Assembly: GCA_023023105.1 (NCBI GenBank)
Contig: CP083824.1
Coordinates: forward strand, 2,356,001-2,420,000
Length of the DNA: 64,000 bases
Source of the DNA: Enterobacter ludwigii
Lineage (GTDB): Bacteria; Pseudomonadota; Gammaproteobacteria; Enterobacterales; Enterobacteriaceae
Direction of reading: 5' to 3'
In this document: one piece after another, positions 17,049 to 26,661 of the stretch
Layout of the letters: each line of letters begins with the position of its first letter
How positions within the stretch are numbered: position 1 is the stretch's first letter
Program-made: the position numbers and the translations under genes
Notes under the pieces: model-generated
Databases searched by the model: none
Told to the model about the DNA's origin: nothing
What the model saw: only the letters and a program-made list of their open reading frames with translations

Positions 17049-18059
17049 ATGAAGGCTGCTGTTGTCACTCAGGATCACCAGGTCAATATCACCGAAAAAA
17101 CGTTAAGACCGTTAAAGCATGGAGAAGCCCTGCTTAAGATGGAGTGCTGTGGCGTATGCCATACCGATCTCCACGTGAAGAACGGTGATTTCGGCGATAA
17201 AACCGGGGTTATCCTGGGCCATGAAGGGATTGGTATCGTAAAAGAAGTTGGTCCTGGCGTGAAATCGCTTAAAGTCGGCGATCGCGCAAGCGTGGCATGG
17301 TTTTTTGAAGGCTGTGGTCACTGCGAATACTGTAATACCGGCAACGAAACCCTGTGTCGCGATGTAAAAAATGCCGGTTACTCCGTGGATGGCGGCATGG
17401 CGGAAGAGTGCATTGTCACCGCAGATTATGCGGTAAAAGTGCCGGACGGTCTGGATTCGGCTGCTGCCAGCAGCATCACCTGCGCCGGCGTGACCACCTA
17501 CAAAGCGGTAAAAGTGTCTGGTATTAAACCGGGCCAGTGGATTGCAATTTATGGTCTTGGCGGGCTGGGTAACCTCGCACTGCAGTACGCTAAAAACGTC
17601 TTTAACGCCAAAGTCATCGCTCTTGACGTTAACGATGAACAGCTGAAGCTGGCGGCAAGCATGGGTGCGGATTTAACTATCAACTCACGCAGCGAAGATG
17701 CCGCTAAAATTGTGCAGGAAAAAACCGGCGGCGCGCATGCCGCAGTCGTCACTGCCGTCGCAAAAGCAGCATTCAACTCAGCGGTTGATGCCGTGCGTGC
17801 CGGTGGCCGCGTGGTCGCGGTTGGCCTGCCACCGGAAGCAATGAGCCTCGATATTCCGCGTCTGGTGCTGGACGGTATTCAGGTTGTCGGTTCGCTGGTC
17901 GGTACCCGTCAGGATCTGCAGGAAGCGTTCCAGTTTGCAGCAGAAGGCAAGGTCGTGCCGAAAGTCACGATGCGTCCGCTGGAAGACATCAACGCCATCT
18001 TTAAAGAGATGGAACAGGGTCAGATCCGTGGCCGTATGGTGATTGACCTGCGTTCATAA
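17049..18059 (+). CDS. adhP: Zinc alcohol dehydrogenase AdhP
   Basis: A 336-residue, propanol-preferring medium-chain alcohol dehydrogenase that interconverts alcohols and aldehydes with NAD+. Catalytic zinc ligands are visible in [11 protein letters not shown] and GHEGIG; the structural zinc cysteines are in [16 protein letters not shown]. The NAD-binding motif is [16 protein letters not shown] chose the ATG at 17049, which follows AAGGAGA and equals the E. coli length; the upstream in-frame ATG at 16983 is unsupported. Upstream lies a small IR (TAGCCT/AGGCTA near 16962-16982). Confidence 0.95.
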   Translation: MKAAVVTQDHQVNITEKTLRPLKHGEALLKMECCGVCHTDLHVKNGDFGDKTGVILGHEGIGIVKEVGPGVKSLKVGDRASVAWFFEGCGHCEYCNTGNETLCRDVKNAGYSVDGGMAEECIVTADYAVKVPDGLDSAAASSITCAGVTTYKAVKVSGIKPGQWIAIYGLGGLGNLALQYAKNVFNAKVIALDVNDEQLKLAASMGADLTINSRSEDAAKIVQEKTGGAHAAVVTAVAKAAFNSAVDAVRAGGRVVAVGLPPEAMSLDIPRLVLDGIQVVGSLVGTRQDLQEAFQFAAEGKVVPKVTMRPLEDINAIFKEMEQGQIRGRMVIDLRS

Positions 18060-18076
18060 TCACCCACCGTTCAAGT

Positions 18077-18104
18077 ACCGCTCCTGACAGGGGCGGTTTT
18101 TTTT
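18077..18104 (+). terminator. Intrinsic terminator of adhP
   Basis: ACCGCTCCT (18077-18085), loop GAC, AGGGGCGGT (18089-18097) form a 9-bp stem with one G-T pair, followed by seven or more T. Confidence 0.92.
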
Positions 18105-18132
18105 ATAGCCATTTTCCGGCAATCCTTATCTT

Positions 18133-18206
18133 AATTCCTTTGTTCCCTTGTTTTCCCCCGCGCCCGATGATGAATCCGACGCTAACAAGAAGATAACAAA
18201 GGAATT
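18133..18206 (+). promoter_or_regulatory. Long dyad that buries the ribosome site of the 18211 operon
   Basis: AATTCCTTTGTT (18133-18144) is the perfect complement of AACAAAGGAATT (18195-18206). Inside it, CTTGTT (18147-18152) and AACAAG (18184-18189) form a second stem. The right arm contains AAAGGA, the ribosome site for the ATG at 18211. In RNA this would be an 18-bp interrupted hairpin hiding the start site. In DNA it could also be a regulator site. Confidence 0.6.
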
Positions 18207-18210
18207 CACC

Positions 18211-19830
18211 ATGCAAACCCCGTTTCGTCTGCCGCTGCTGACGGCGCTGATTCTGACGACCACCGCAGCCTGGTCCGCCGATGCGCCTGTTAAAGGCGGC
18301 ACGCTGATTTATCTGGAGCAACAGGCGCACACCAACCTCTATCCGCCCGCCGGTGGCTTTTACCCGAACGGCGGCATTCTGAACCAGATCACCGACAAAC
18401 TGACGTGGCAGAACCCCAGGACGCTGCAGGTGGAGCCCTGGGTGGCAGAAAGCTGGACCACCAACGCCGATAAAACCGAATACACCTTTAAAATTCGCCC
18501 AGGCATCACCTTCTCTGACGGCACGCCGCTGGACGCGAACGCCGTAGCGAAAAATTTTGATACCTACGGTTTAGGCAATAAGGCGCAGCGCCTGCCGGTG
18601 TCAGAAGTGATCAATAACTACGATCGCAGCGAAGTCATCGACCCGCTGACCGTGAAGTTCTACTTCAAAAAACCGTCGCCGGGGTTTCTGCAAGGTACCG
18701 CCACCATTGGCTCGGGTCTGGTCTCGCTCAGCACGCTGAAACGCAACTTTGAAGAGCTGGGGGATGCCCGTCATATCATTGGCTCTGGCCCGTTTGTGGT
18801 AAAGGACGAGAAGCTGGGTCGCGAAGTAACGCTGGAAGCGCGTAAGGACTACCAGTGGGGTCCCAAAAATCTGGCGCAACAGGGGCCAGCCAATCTTGAT
18901 GGCATCAAGTTTATCGTGACTCAGGAAGACAGCGTACGCGTGGGCGCCCTGCTGGCCGGTCAGACTGATTTTATTCGCCAGGTGCAGGCATATGACGAAA
19001 AGCAGGCTACAGATCAGGGCTATAAGATCTATGCTGCCCCGACGCGCGGGGTGAACGACAGCATCAGCTTCCGTCCGGATAACCCGCTGGTCTCCGATAT
19101 TCGCGTGCGCCAGGCGCTGCTGCATGCCACCAACGCAAAACAGGTGGTTGAGACCCTCTTCTCGGCCAACTATCCGCAGGCGAAGTCAGTGATTGCCGAT
19201 TCCGCCGCAGGTTTTGTCGATCTCAGCGACAAATTGGCCTTTGACCCGGCTAAAGCCAACCAGCTGCTGGATGACGCGGGCTGGAAAGCAGGCAGCGACG
19301 GGATCCGCGCCAAAGACGGCCAACGTCTGGCACTGACGGTGTATGAATCCTTGCCGCAGCCGCAAAACAAAGAGGTGCTGCAGCTGGTTGCCCAGCAGTG
19401 GCGACAGGTGGGCGTGGCGTTGAGCGTCAAAGCCGGTGACGCAGGCAGCCGCACGCTGGATAACCTTGACCCGCTGAAAACCCCGTTAACCGTCTCCGAA
19501 GTGGGCCGCGCCGATCCTGACGTGGTGAAAAGCATGTTCTACCCGGCTAACCGCGACGCGCTGCTGCAAAAAGGCGGGTCCAGCGACAAGGTCAAAAACT
19601 TCCGTGACGACAAGCTGAATGAACTGCTGGTGAACATTTCTGCTGAAGTCGATCCGCAAAAACGCCTGCAGCTGACGGGGGACGCCCAGCGCTACCTGCT
19701 GGATAACGCCTACGTTATTCCGATTTTCGAGGAGCCGCAGGTCTTTGCCGGTGCGCCGTGGCTGAAAGGCGTCAATTTTGAAGCGGTAGGCCGCCCGTCG
19801 TTCTACGGCGCGTGGATTGAGAAACACTGA
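18211..19830 (+). CDS. ABC transporter substrate-binding protein, TIGR04028/KPN_01854-like
   Basis: A 539-residue family 5 solute-binding protein, first gene of a six-gene operon. The signal peptide ends in TAAWSA (about residue 23); the mature protein opens DAPVKGGTLIYLEQQAHTNLYPP and shows the family segment FSDGTPLDANAVAKNFDTYG. The start at 18211 follows AAAGGA inside the dyad described above. The operon layout (binding protein, two permeases, fused ATPase, luciferase-like monooxygenase, AhpD-like protein) matches the group named after Klebsiella KPN_01854-01858. The substrate is not known; peptide-like or sulfur/nitrogen-bearing compounds are possible. Confidence 0.82.
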   Translation: MQTPFRLPLLTALILTTTAAWSADAPVKGGTLIYLEQQAHTNLYPPAGGFYPNGGILNQITDKLTWQNPRTLQVEPWVAESWTTNADKTEYTFKIRPGITFSDGTPLDANAVAKNFDTYGLGNKAQRLPVSEVINNYDRSEVIDPLTVKFYFKKPSPGFLQGTATIGSGLVSLSTLKRNFEELGDARHIIGSGPFVVKDEKLGREVTLEARKDYQWGPKNLAQQGPANLDGIKFIVTQEDSVRVGALLAGQTDFIRQVQAYDEKQATDQGYKIYAAPTRGVNDSISFRPDNPLVSDIRVRQALLHATNAKQVVETLFSANYPQAKSVIADSAAGFVDLSDKLAFDPAKANQLLDDAGWKAGSDGIRAKDGQRLALTVYESLPQPQNKEVLQLVAQQWRQVGVALSVKAGDAGSRTLDNLDPLKTPLTVSEVGRADPDVVKSMFYPANRDALLQKGGSSDKVKNFRDDKLNELLVNISAEVDPQKRLQLTGDAQRYLLDNAYVIPIFEEPQVFAGAPWLKGVNFEAVGRPSFYGAWIEKH

Positions 19831-19840
19831 GGAGCCGACG

Positions 19841-20785
19841 ATGCGCCACGCACTTCTTCAACGCTTTGGGCACGGGCTGCTGGTACTGTGGGCCGCCTTT
19901 ACCCTCTCGTTCGTGTTGCTCCAGGTGCTGCCGGGCGACGCGGTGCTGATTAAATTTCAGAACCCGGACCTGGGCTTAAGCCCGGCGCAAATCGAGGAGA
20001 TGCGCGTGGCCTACGGCGCGGACAGCCCGCTGTGGCAGCAATACGGTCATACGCTGCTGGCGATGCTGCGCGGGGATTTCGGCTATTCGCTTCAGGCCGG
20101 GGTGCCGGTCAGCGAGCTGATTGCCAGCAATCTGCCGGATACCCTGAGCCTCGCCCTGCCTGCCTTTTTACTCGCGGTCCTGCTGGCATTTGCGCTGGCC
20201 TTTGCGTCGCGCCTGCCGGGTCTGCGCTGGCTGAGTAATACCCTCCAGTCTCTGCCAGTCCTGTTTATCTCTTTACCGACGTTCTGGCTGGGGATTGCCC
20301 TTATCCAGCTCTTTTCTTTCCAGCTGCGGCTGATCCCGGTGATTAACCCGACGCCGCTGCAGGGGCTGATCCTGCCAATCGTAACCGTCGCGATCCCAAT
20401 CTCCGCCCCGCTGGCACAAATTCTGATGCGCAGTCTGGACCAGGTGGCGACGCAGCCGTTTGTCGCCGTCGCCCGTGCCAAAGGGCTGAGTGAAACCGCT
20501 GTCCTGTGGCGTCACGTGACCGGCAACGCCCTGCTGCCAGTGCTAAATATTGCCGGGCTGCTGCTCGGCGAGCTGATTGCCGGGGCGCTGATCACGGAAA
20601 CCGTTTTTGGCCGCAGCGGTCTCGGGCAACTGACCCAGCAGGCGGTGAATAACCAGGATATTGCCGTACTTCAGGCGGTGGTGATGATTTCCGCCCTCGG
20701 TTTTGTCCTGATCAATCTGCTGGTGGACCTGCTGATGCCGCTGCTGGATCCCCGTCTGCAAACCGTTACCGGAGGTGCATCATGA
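19841..20785 (+). CDS. Dipeptide-type ABC transporter permease (DppB-like)
   Basis: A 314-residue inner-membrane permease of the DppB/OppB family. I chose ATG 19841, which follows GAGGAGCC; an in-frame codon at 19817 lies inside the preceding gene. It has a first helix (about residues 9-30), a periplasmic loop and five further helices. The coupling loop is AVARAKGLSETAVLWRHV. It overlaps the next permease gene by four bases (ATGA). Confidence 0.88.
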   Translation: MRHALLQRFGHGLLVLWAAFTLSFVLLQVLPGDAVLIKFQNPDLGLSPAQIEEMRVAYGADSPLWQQYGHTLLAMLRGDFGYSLQAGVPVSELIASNLPDTLSLALPAFLLAVLLAFALAFASRLPGLRWLSNTLQSLPVLFISLPTFWLGIALIQLFSFQLRLIPVINPTPLQGLILPIVTVAIPISAPLAQILMRSLDQVATQPFVAVARAKGLSETAVLWRHVTGNALLPVLNIAGLLLGELIAGALITETVFGRSGLGQLTQQAVNNQDIAVLQAVVMISALGFVLINLLVDLLMPLLDPRLQTVTGGAS

Positions 20786-21633
20786 GCCTGGTCGATTACG
20801 CTGCCGCCGCGCGAAAACGCGTTCCCGCCTGGCAGGGCGTCGCGTGGCAACCAGGACTGTGGCTGGCATGGGCAGTAATTATCATTGCGCTTTTTGCCGC
20901 CGTGGCGCCCGGCCTGTTAACCCACTACAGCCCGATTGAGGGCATCGCCGGTGCACAGCGCCTGACGCCGCAGGCGGGACACTGGCTCGGCACCGATCAG
21001 CTTGGTCGCGATGTTTATACCCGTATTGTTTATGGTGCGTCCCACTCCCTGAGCGCGGCGCTGGCCGCCGTGACGATGGGTCTGCTGGCAGGCACCGGCT
21101 TAGGGGTGGTTGCCGGGGCGTTCGCCGGACGCGTCGAGTCTCTGCTGATGCGCTTCGTCGACGTGCTGCTGTCCATCCCATCTCTGCTGCTCTCGCTGAC
21201 GGTGATTATTCTGCTCGGGTTTGGCACCGTTAACGCCGCGATTGCCGTAGGCGTGGCTTCAATAGCCAGCTTCGCCCGCCTCGCGCGCGGTGAAGTCGTG
21301 CGCATCCGCCACACGGATTATGTCGAAGCGGCGTTTGGCTGCGGCGGGACGTTTTTCGCCGTGCTGTGGCGACACATCCTGCCCAATGCCTTAACTGCCG
21401 TCATCGCCTTTGCCACGCTGCAGTTTGGTCAGGCCATCCTGGCGCTCTCCACGCTGAGCTTCCTCGGTTACGGCACCCCGCCGCCGGTGCCGGAGTGGGG
21501 CTTATTGATTGCAGAAGGCCGTAACTATCTCTCTACCGCCTGGTGGCTCACCACCTTCCCCGGCGTGGTCGTCATCGCCGTGGTGCTGGCCACCAACCGT
21601 ATCAGTCAACAGTTCAGCGGAGGCCTGAAATGA
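20782..21633 (+). CDS. Dipeptide-type ABC transporter permease (DppC-like)
   Basis: A 283-residue DppC/OppC-type permease. The motif HWLGTDQLGRDVYTRIVYG is the family signature in the first periplasmic loop, and YVEAAFGCGGTFFAVLWRHIL is the coupling loop. The first helix is at about residues 31-52. The start overlaps the preceding stop and the end overlaps the ATPase gene, so the set is tightly coupled. Confidence 0.88.
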   Translation: MSLVDYAAAARKRVPAWQGVAWQPGLWLAWAVIIIALFAAVAPGLLTHYSPIEGIAGAQRLTPQAGHWLGTDQLGRDVYTRIVYGASHSLSAALAAVTMGLLAGTGLGVVAGAFAGRVESLLMRFVDVLLSIPSLLLSLTVIILLGFGTVNAAIAVGVASIASFARLARGEVVRIRHTDYVEAAFGCGGTFFAVLWRHILPNALTAVIAFATLQFGQAILALSTLSFLGYGTPPPVPEWGLLIAEGRNYLSTAWWLTTFPGVVVIAVVLATNRISQQFSGGLK

Positions 21634-23237
21634 GCGTACTCTCGGTAGAAAACCTGACCATCAGCTACCGTACCGCGCGCCAGTGGCGCGAGGTGGTGCA
21701 TAACGTCAGCTTCACGCTCGGGCGAGGAGAAATGCTGGCCTTTGTCGGCGAGTCCGGCTCCGGCAAAACGACCACGGCGCAGGCGATCATCGGTCTGCTG
21801 GCCGATAACGCCCGGCGCGATGCGGGAAAAATCATTCTCAACGGCGAGGAGATAAGCCAGTGGTCCGCTAAGCGTCTCGATACCCTTCGCGGTGCGCGAG
21901 TTAGCCTGGTTCCGCAGGACCCGGGTAATTCGCTCAACCCGGTGAAGACCATCGGTGCGCAGGTTGGAGAGATTATTCAGCTACACCAGAAAGTGACTCG
22001 CGCTCAGCGCGACGAGCAGGTGCTCGCCCTGCTGACAAAGGTCGGCCTGAGCCATCCCGAACAGCGCATGAACCAGTATCCGCACCAGCTCTCCGGCGGG
22101 ATGAAACAGCGCGTGCTGATTGCCATCGCAATAGCGCTGCGCCCGGACGTCATCATTGCCGATGAGCCTACCAGCGCGCTGGACGTGACGGTGCAAAAAC
22201 GCATTCTCGACCTGCTGGATATCCTGCGCCGGGAATCGGGTACCGCCGTTCTGTTTGTCACCCACGATCTCGCGCTTGCCGCTGAGCGCGCGGACAGGCT
22301 GCTGGTTTTTCGCGATGGCGAGGTTCAGGAGCAGGGAAACACCGCCGATATCGTGCGCACGCCGCAGCACGCCTACACCCGTCAGCTGTTAAGCGATCTC
22401 CAGGGCCAGCGCCTGACCATTGCCCCGGTGGCAGGTCTGCCGCTCGCGTCACCGACCATTCGCGCCCGCGCCATCAGCAAACAATTCTCCCTGGGCAAAG
22501 GCCATCAGCTTCAGGCGCTGGATCGGGTAACGTTTGACGTCAGGCGCGGCAGCACGCATGCGCTGGTGGGTGAGTCCGGCTCCGGAAAAACCACCCTCGC
22601 CCGTATTTTGCTGGGTTTTGAACAGGCCGACAGCGGACAGGTCATTATTGATGATATTGATGCCACTACGCTTAGCCGCGAGGCCCGTCGCCAGCTGCGC
22701 CAGAAGATCCAGTTTGTCTACCAGAACCCGTTTGCCTCTCTCGACCCGCGTCAGACGCTGTTTGAGATCATCGAAGAACCTCTGAAGAACTTTTCTCGCC
22801 TCAGTAAGGCGGAGCGAAAGGTCCGGGTGGAGACCGTGGCGCAGCGGGTTGCCCTGCCCGTCGATATTCTGAGCCGCACTGCCCGTGAGCTTTCAGGCGG
22901 GCAGCGCCAGCGCGTGGCTATCGCGCGGGCGCTGATCCTGGAGCCGACCATTCTGGTGCTGGACGAAGCCACCTCCGCGCTGGACGTCACCGTGCAGGCG
23001 CAGATCCTGGCTCTGCTTCAGCAGCTGCAGCAGCAACTGGGGTTGACCTATCTCTTTATTACGCACGATCTGTCCACGGTTCGCCGAATCGCCCACAGCG
23101 TCACGGTGCTGCGCAGCGGTCAGGTGGTCGAACAGGGCGACGTCGGAACCTTATTCACGTCGCCACAGAACGACTATACCCGCGAGCTGATTGCCGCCAT
23201 TCCCCATTTTTCACCCGCTACAGAGGAGTTCGCATGA
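21630..23237 (+). CDS. Fused double ATPase for dipeptide-type import
   Basis: A 535-residue protein carrying DppD-like and DppF-like ATPases on one chain. Half 1 has Walker A GESGSGKTT (about residue 37), signature LSGGMKQR and IIADEPTSALD; half 2 has GESGSGKTT (about residue 310), signature LSGGQRQR and LVLDEATSALD. In the ddp operon of this same window the two are separate genes. I chose the ATG at 21630 overlapping the permease stop; the in-frame upstream codon at 21543 is inside that gene. It ends overlapping the monooxygenase start. Confidence 0.9.
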   Translation: MSVLSVENLTISYRTARQWREVVHNVSFTLGRGEMLAFVGESGSGKTTTAQAIIGLLADNARRDAGKIILNGEEISQWSAKRLDTLRGARVSLVPQDPGNSLNPVKTIGAQVGEIIQLHQKVTRAQRDEQVLALLTKVGLSHPEQRMNQYPHQLSGGMKQRVLIAIAIALRPDVIIADEPTSALDVTVQKRILDLLDILRRESGTAVLFVTHDLALAAERADRLLVFRDGEVQEQGNTADIVRTPQHAYTRQLLSDLQGQRLTIAPVAGLPLASPTIRARAISKQFSLGKGHQLQALDRVTFDVRRGSTHALVGESGSGKTTLARILLGFEQADSGQVIIDDIDATTLSREARRQLRQKIQFVYQNPFASLDPRQTLFEIIEEPLKNFSRLSKAERKVRVETVAQRVALPVDILSRTARELSGGQRQRVAIARALILEPTILVLDEATSALDVTVQAQILALLQQLQQQLGLTYLFITHDLSTVRRIAHSVTVLRSGQVVEQGDVGTLFTSPQNDYTRELIAAIPHFSPATEEFA

Positions 23238-24223
23238 CGCGAAAACGCCTGGGATTTTTCACCCGCCTGCTTGACGACGCTACGCCGAAGGAGCGCTATC
23301 GCCTGGCAACTGAACAGATCCGCCACGCCGAACGCCACGGTTTTGACAGCGCCTGGATTGCACAGCACCACTTCCACGAAAGCGAAGGTGGCCTGCCGTC
23401 GCCGCTGCTGTTTCTGGCACACGTCGCCGCGCATACGGAAACCATTCGCCTGGGCACGGCCATCATTACCCTGCCGATGGAAAACCCGCTGCGTGTGGCG
23501 GAAGATGCCGCCGTGCTGGATCTGCTTGCAGACGGACGCCTGGAAGTAGGCTTTGGCTCAGGCGGCACGCCGACCTCTTTTCTGCCGTTCGGCCTGACGT
23601 TTGAAGAACGTGCGACCGCGTTTGCCGAGAACCTGCATGTGATCCAAAGCGCCTGGCACGGGGATTCGCTCACCCATCCGGATAACCACCTGTACCCGCC
23701 AGCGCCACAGCTGGCTGACCGTATCTGGATAGCCACCTTCTCAGTTGACGGTGCCGTTCGCGCCGCGCAGGCCGGACACGGTTTAATGCTCTCCCGCACG
23801 CAGCCGCGCCCGGCAGATCGGCTGGATTTAACGCTCGACGCGATCCAGAACCCGATTGTGGATGCCTACCTCGATGCGCTGCCATCAGGCATCGCCCCGC
23901 GTATTCTGGCCTCCCGTACAGCCTTCGTCGCTGACAGCGATGACTATGCGCTCAGAGTCGCAACGCCGGGTCTCGCGAAACAAGCTCAGCAGCATCGCGC
24001 TGCCGGATACACGGTCAAAGGTGACAACGTCACTGATTATCGTCGTCAGTTCGATGCCCATATCGGTTCGCCTGATACGGTGCTGCGTTCACTTAATGCG
24101 GATTCCATTCTCAGGCGCGCCACGGATATCTCATTCCAGGTCCATTCGGTCGAGCCCACCCATCGAGACACGCTGCGCTCCATCGGACTGATCGCCGAAC
24201 ATATTGCCCCCCACATCCTTTGA
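23234..24223 (+). CDS. Luciferase-like flavin monooxygenase, KPN_01858 type
   Basis: A 329-residue LLM-class TIM barrel that uses reduced flavin and oxygen. The typical bacterial luciferase segments are present: GFDSAWIAQHHFHE near residue 38, IRLGTAIITLPMENPLRVAEDAAVLDLLADGRLEVGFGSG and the late IGSPDTVLRSL. The ATG at 23234 overlaps the transporter ATPase stop. Its place behind an importer and before an AhpD-like protein suggests that it oxidises the imported compound, perhaps cleaving a C-S or C-N bond. Substrate unknown. Confidence 0.85.
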   Translation: MTRKRLGFFTRLLDDATPKERYRLATEQIRHAERHGFDSAWIAQHHFHESEGGLPSPLLFLAHVAAHTETIRLGTAIITLPMENPLRVAEDAAVLDLLADGRLEVGFGSGGTPTSFLPFGLTFEERATAFAENLHVIQSAWHGDSLTHPDNHLYPPAPQLADRIWIATFSVDGAVRAAQAGHGLMLSRTQPRPADRLDLTLDAIQNPIVDAYLDALPSGIAPRILASRTAFVADSDDYALRVATPGLAKQAQQHRAAGYTVKGDNVTDYRRQFDAHIGSPDTVLRSLNADSILRRATDISFQVHSVEPTHRDTLRSIGLIAEHIAPHIL

Positions 24224-24233
24224 GGAGACACCT

Positions 24234-25325
24234 ATGTCATTAAGTCAGGACATTCTCGCCGAGCTGGCGGAAATTAAACCCGGTTCCCCTCTGGCAGAGG
24301 CGCGCGCCACGCGTGATGCCGCCACACGACACGCGCAGGGCAGCTACGAAATTCTCTTCAGCCAGCAGGACACCGATTTCCCACTCGATGAACGCTTCAC
24401 TGTGGCAGCAAAAGTTGCCAGATGGCACAACGCAGAGGCGCTGGCCGCGCACTACGCAGGGTTTGGCCTGGCCGATCCGACCACGGAACGGCTGACCCCG
24501 GCGCTGAGCTTCGCGCGTCTGCTGACGTTCTCACCCGTCGAAGCGACGCCTGCAGCGTTAAAGGCGCTGACCCAGGCGGGATGGAGCAAGGAAGGCATTG
24601 TTACCCTAGCGCAGCTCGTCGCATTTGTGAGCTTCCAGAGTCGACTCATCACCGGACTGCGGCTGCTGAACGACAGGCCCGTCGCCAAAAGCGATGCGCC
24701 GGTGACGGCAGGCATCTGGCACACGACCGCAACAACGGTCACCGGAAAGGCGGCACCCGTCGCGTTTACCCAGCAGGAGCTGGGATGGGAACCGTGGATA
24801 GCGGCCAAACCGCTGGCGGATTTCCGTGACGATGAGGTTGCCATTCTGGCGAAATTTGGCCATACCGATTCTGACTACTTCCGCCTGCTGGGGAGCAACC
24901 TGCCGGTGCTTGAACAGCGCACGCTGACCGATAAAGGAATTTTTTATACATCGGGGGGATTACCGCGCGCCGAGCGCGAGCTGGCCGCAACGGTCGCCAG
25001 TAAAATCAACGGCTGCATTTACTGCGCATCTGTCCATGCGCGTAAAGCCAGCCAGCTGTCAAAGGATGACGCTGCGGTAGAGGCGCTTCTGGCGGTGCGT
25101 CCCGGGCAATCCCTGAGCGACGGGCAGTCTGCGCGCTGGCAGGCGGAGATCAATTTTGCAGCGGCGCTGTCGGTTACGCCGCCTGCCGCCACGCCGCTGC
25201 ACCTTGCCGCGCTGGAAAAAGAGGGGCTGGATACCCTGGCGCAGCTTGATCTGGTGCAGTCCGCCGCGTTCTTCGCCTGGGCCAACCGCCTGATGCTGAC
25301 GCTGGGAGAGCCCTGGCTAGCATGA
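24234..25325 (+). CDS. Double-domain carboxymuconolactone decarboxylase/AhpD-like protein (Avi_7170 plus Avi_7169 type)
   Basis: A 363-residue protein with two CMD-like helical domains. The C-terminal one has the AhpD redox site: Glu in RAERELAATVASK, Cys261 and Cys264 in NGCIYC, His268. The N-terminal domain (residues about 1-180) lacks a CxxC and may be structural. In some genomes these are two adjacent genes, so this is probably a fusion. The ATG at 24234 follows TGAGGAGA. It may protect against peroxide made by the flavin enzyme, or process its product. Confidence 0.8.
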   Translation: MSLSQDILAELAEIKPGSPLAEARATRDAATRHAQGSYEILFSQQDTDFPLDERFTVAAKVARWHNAEALAAHYAGFGLADPTTERLTPALSFARLLTFSPVEATPAALKALTQAGWSKEGIVTLAQLVAFVSFQSRLITGLRLLNDRPVAKSDAPVTAGIWHTTATTVTGKAAPVAFTQQELGWEPWIAAKPLADFRDDEVAILAKFGHTDSDYFRLLGSNLPVLEQRTLTDKGIFYTSGGLPRAERELAATVASKINGCIYCASVHARKASQLSKDDAAVEALLAVRPGQSLSDGQSARWQAEINFAAALSVTPPAATPLHLAALEKEGLDTLAQLDLVQSAAFFAWANRLMLTLGEPWLA

Positions 25326-25330
25326 CTCCA

Positions 25331-26506
25331 TCAGGCTAGCGCGCGAGCGTTAGCCTGAGCCTGTCTGGCCCGCAGATGGCCGTAGATCAGCAGCGAACTC
25401 ATGGCCGAAAACGAAAGGAGTGCGGCAGGCAGCGTGACATAACTCCAGCTAAAGCCAAGCGTAATCATCATGCCGCCGAAAAATGCGCCAACCGCACTGC
25501 CGAGATTAAATGCCATCTGACCGCCTGCGGCACCCAGCATCTCACCGCCCTTCGCATTCTGCAGGAGCAGAATTTGCAGCGGCGCAGAGAGCGCGAACAG
25601 CCCGGCACAGCAGATAAACCCCATGACCAACGAGGCCGTTTTCAGTTCACCAAAGGCAAAAAGCAGCAGCAGAGAAGTCACAATCACCATGTCGGTGGTG
25701 GCCGCAATGCGCAGCGGGCTAAAGCGACCCGAGAGTTTGCCACTCAACAGATTGCCCAACACCATACCAAGTCCCATCAACATCATGATGGCTGTCATCA
25801 CCCCTTCGGTGAAGCCGGAGACGTTGACCATAAATGGTTTAACGAAACTGAACCAGGCAAAAACCCCGGCGTTGCCAAACATGGTGGCAGCAAAAATCAG
25901 CCAGGGTTCTGGTTTTTTAAGGAAGTGGAACTGCTCGGTCAATTTGATTTCTGATGTGTCGTGGATATCCGGTACCCAGAGCAGAACCGAGAGGATCACC
26001 AGCGCATCGAACACTGCAATCAGGAAAAAGGTATAGCGCCAGCTGAATTCGTGCCCCAGCCAGGTGCCCAGCGGAACGCCCACCAGGTTAGCCACCGTCA
26101 TGCCGGCGATCATTCCGGCCACCGCGACCGTCACCTTCCCCGGTGGCGCAATTTTGGAGAGGATAATCGCCCCGACGCCGAAAATCGCGCCGTGAGGGAA
26201 TCCTGAAATTAAGCGTCCCGTCGCCAGCCAGAAATATGACGTTGAAAAGGTAAACAGGGCGTTTCCGACGGCGGATATCGCCACCAGAAACAGCAGCGTA
26301 GTCTTTAAAGAGAGCTTGCCCGAAAACAGCGCCATAATCGGCGCGCCAATCACCACCCCGAAGGCATAAAACGAGATCATATTCCCGGCAGAGGGAATTG
26401 AAATCCCGGTGTCATGGGCCAGCTCGGTTAACACTCCCAAAATGCCAAATTCAGCCATTCCCAGACCAAAGGTGCTCAGCGCCAACGAAAAAATTGTCTT
26501 TTTCAT
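25331..26506 (-). CDS. araJ: AraJ-like MFS transporter
   Basis: A 391-residue, twelve-helix major facilitator protein. The opening MKKTIFSLALSTFGLGMAEFG and long stretches such as GFPHGAIFGVGAIILSK, FHFLKKPEPWLIFAATMFGNAG and FICCAGLFALSAPLQILLLQ closely follow E. coli AraJ. The substrate of AraJ is uncertain; sugar efflux has been suggested. It is convergent with the monooxygenase operon. It is not beside sbcC as in E. coli, so orthology is likely but unproven. Confidence 0.8.
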   Translation of the reverse strand: MKKTIFSLALSTFGLGMAEFGILGVLTELAHDTGISIPSAGNMISFYAFGVVIGAPIMALFSGKLSLKTTLLFLVAISAVGNALFTFSTSYFWLATGRLISGFPHGAIFGVGAIILSKIAPPGKVTVAVAGMIAGMTVANLVGVPLGTWLGHEFSWRYTFFLIAVFDALVILSVLLWVPDIHDTSEIKLTEQFHFLKKPEPWLIFAATMFGNAGVFAWFSFVKPFMVNVSGFTEGVMTAIMMLMGLGMVLGNLLSGKLSGRFSPLRIAATTDMVIVTSLLLLFAFGELKTASLVMGFICCAGLFALSAPLQILLLQNAKGGEMLGAAGGQMAFNLGSAVGAFFGGMMITLGFSWSYVTLPAALLSFSAMSSLLIYGHLRARQAQANARALA

Positions 26507-26661
26507 ACTTCAACCACTGGTTAATCACTCGCGACGGGCATTATTGAATAATCTTGTATGGTGAGCCAGTTCAAATGAACTGGCTGACACGTTAATCCAT
26601 TAATTCAGATGCTTTATCCAATATTTTTTTAAATCTGGTGAGAGGGTTTGAGGTGTAGTTT

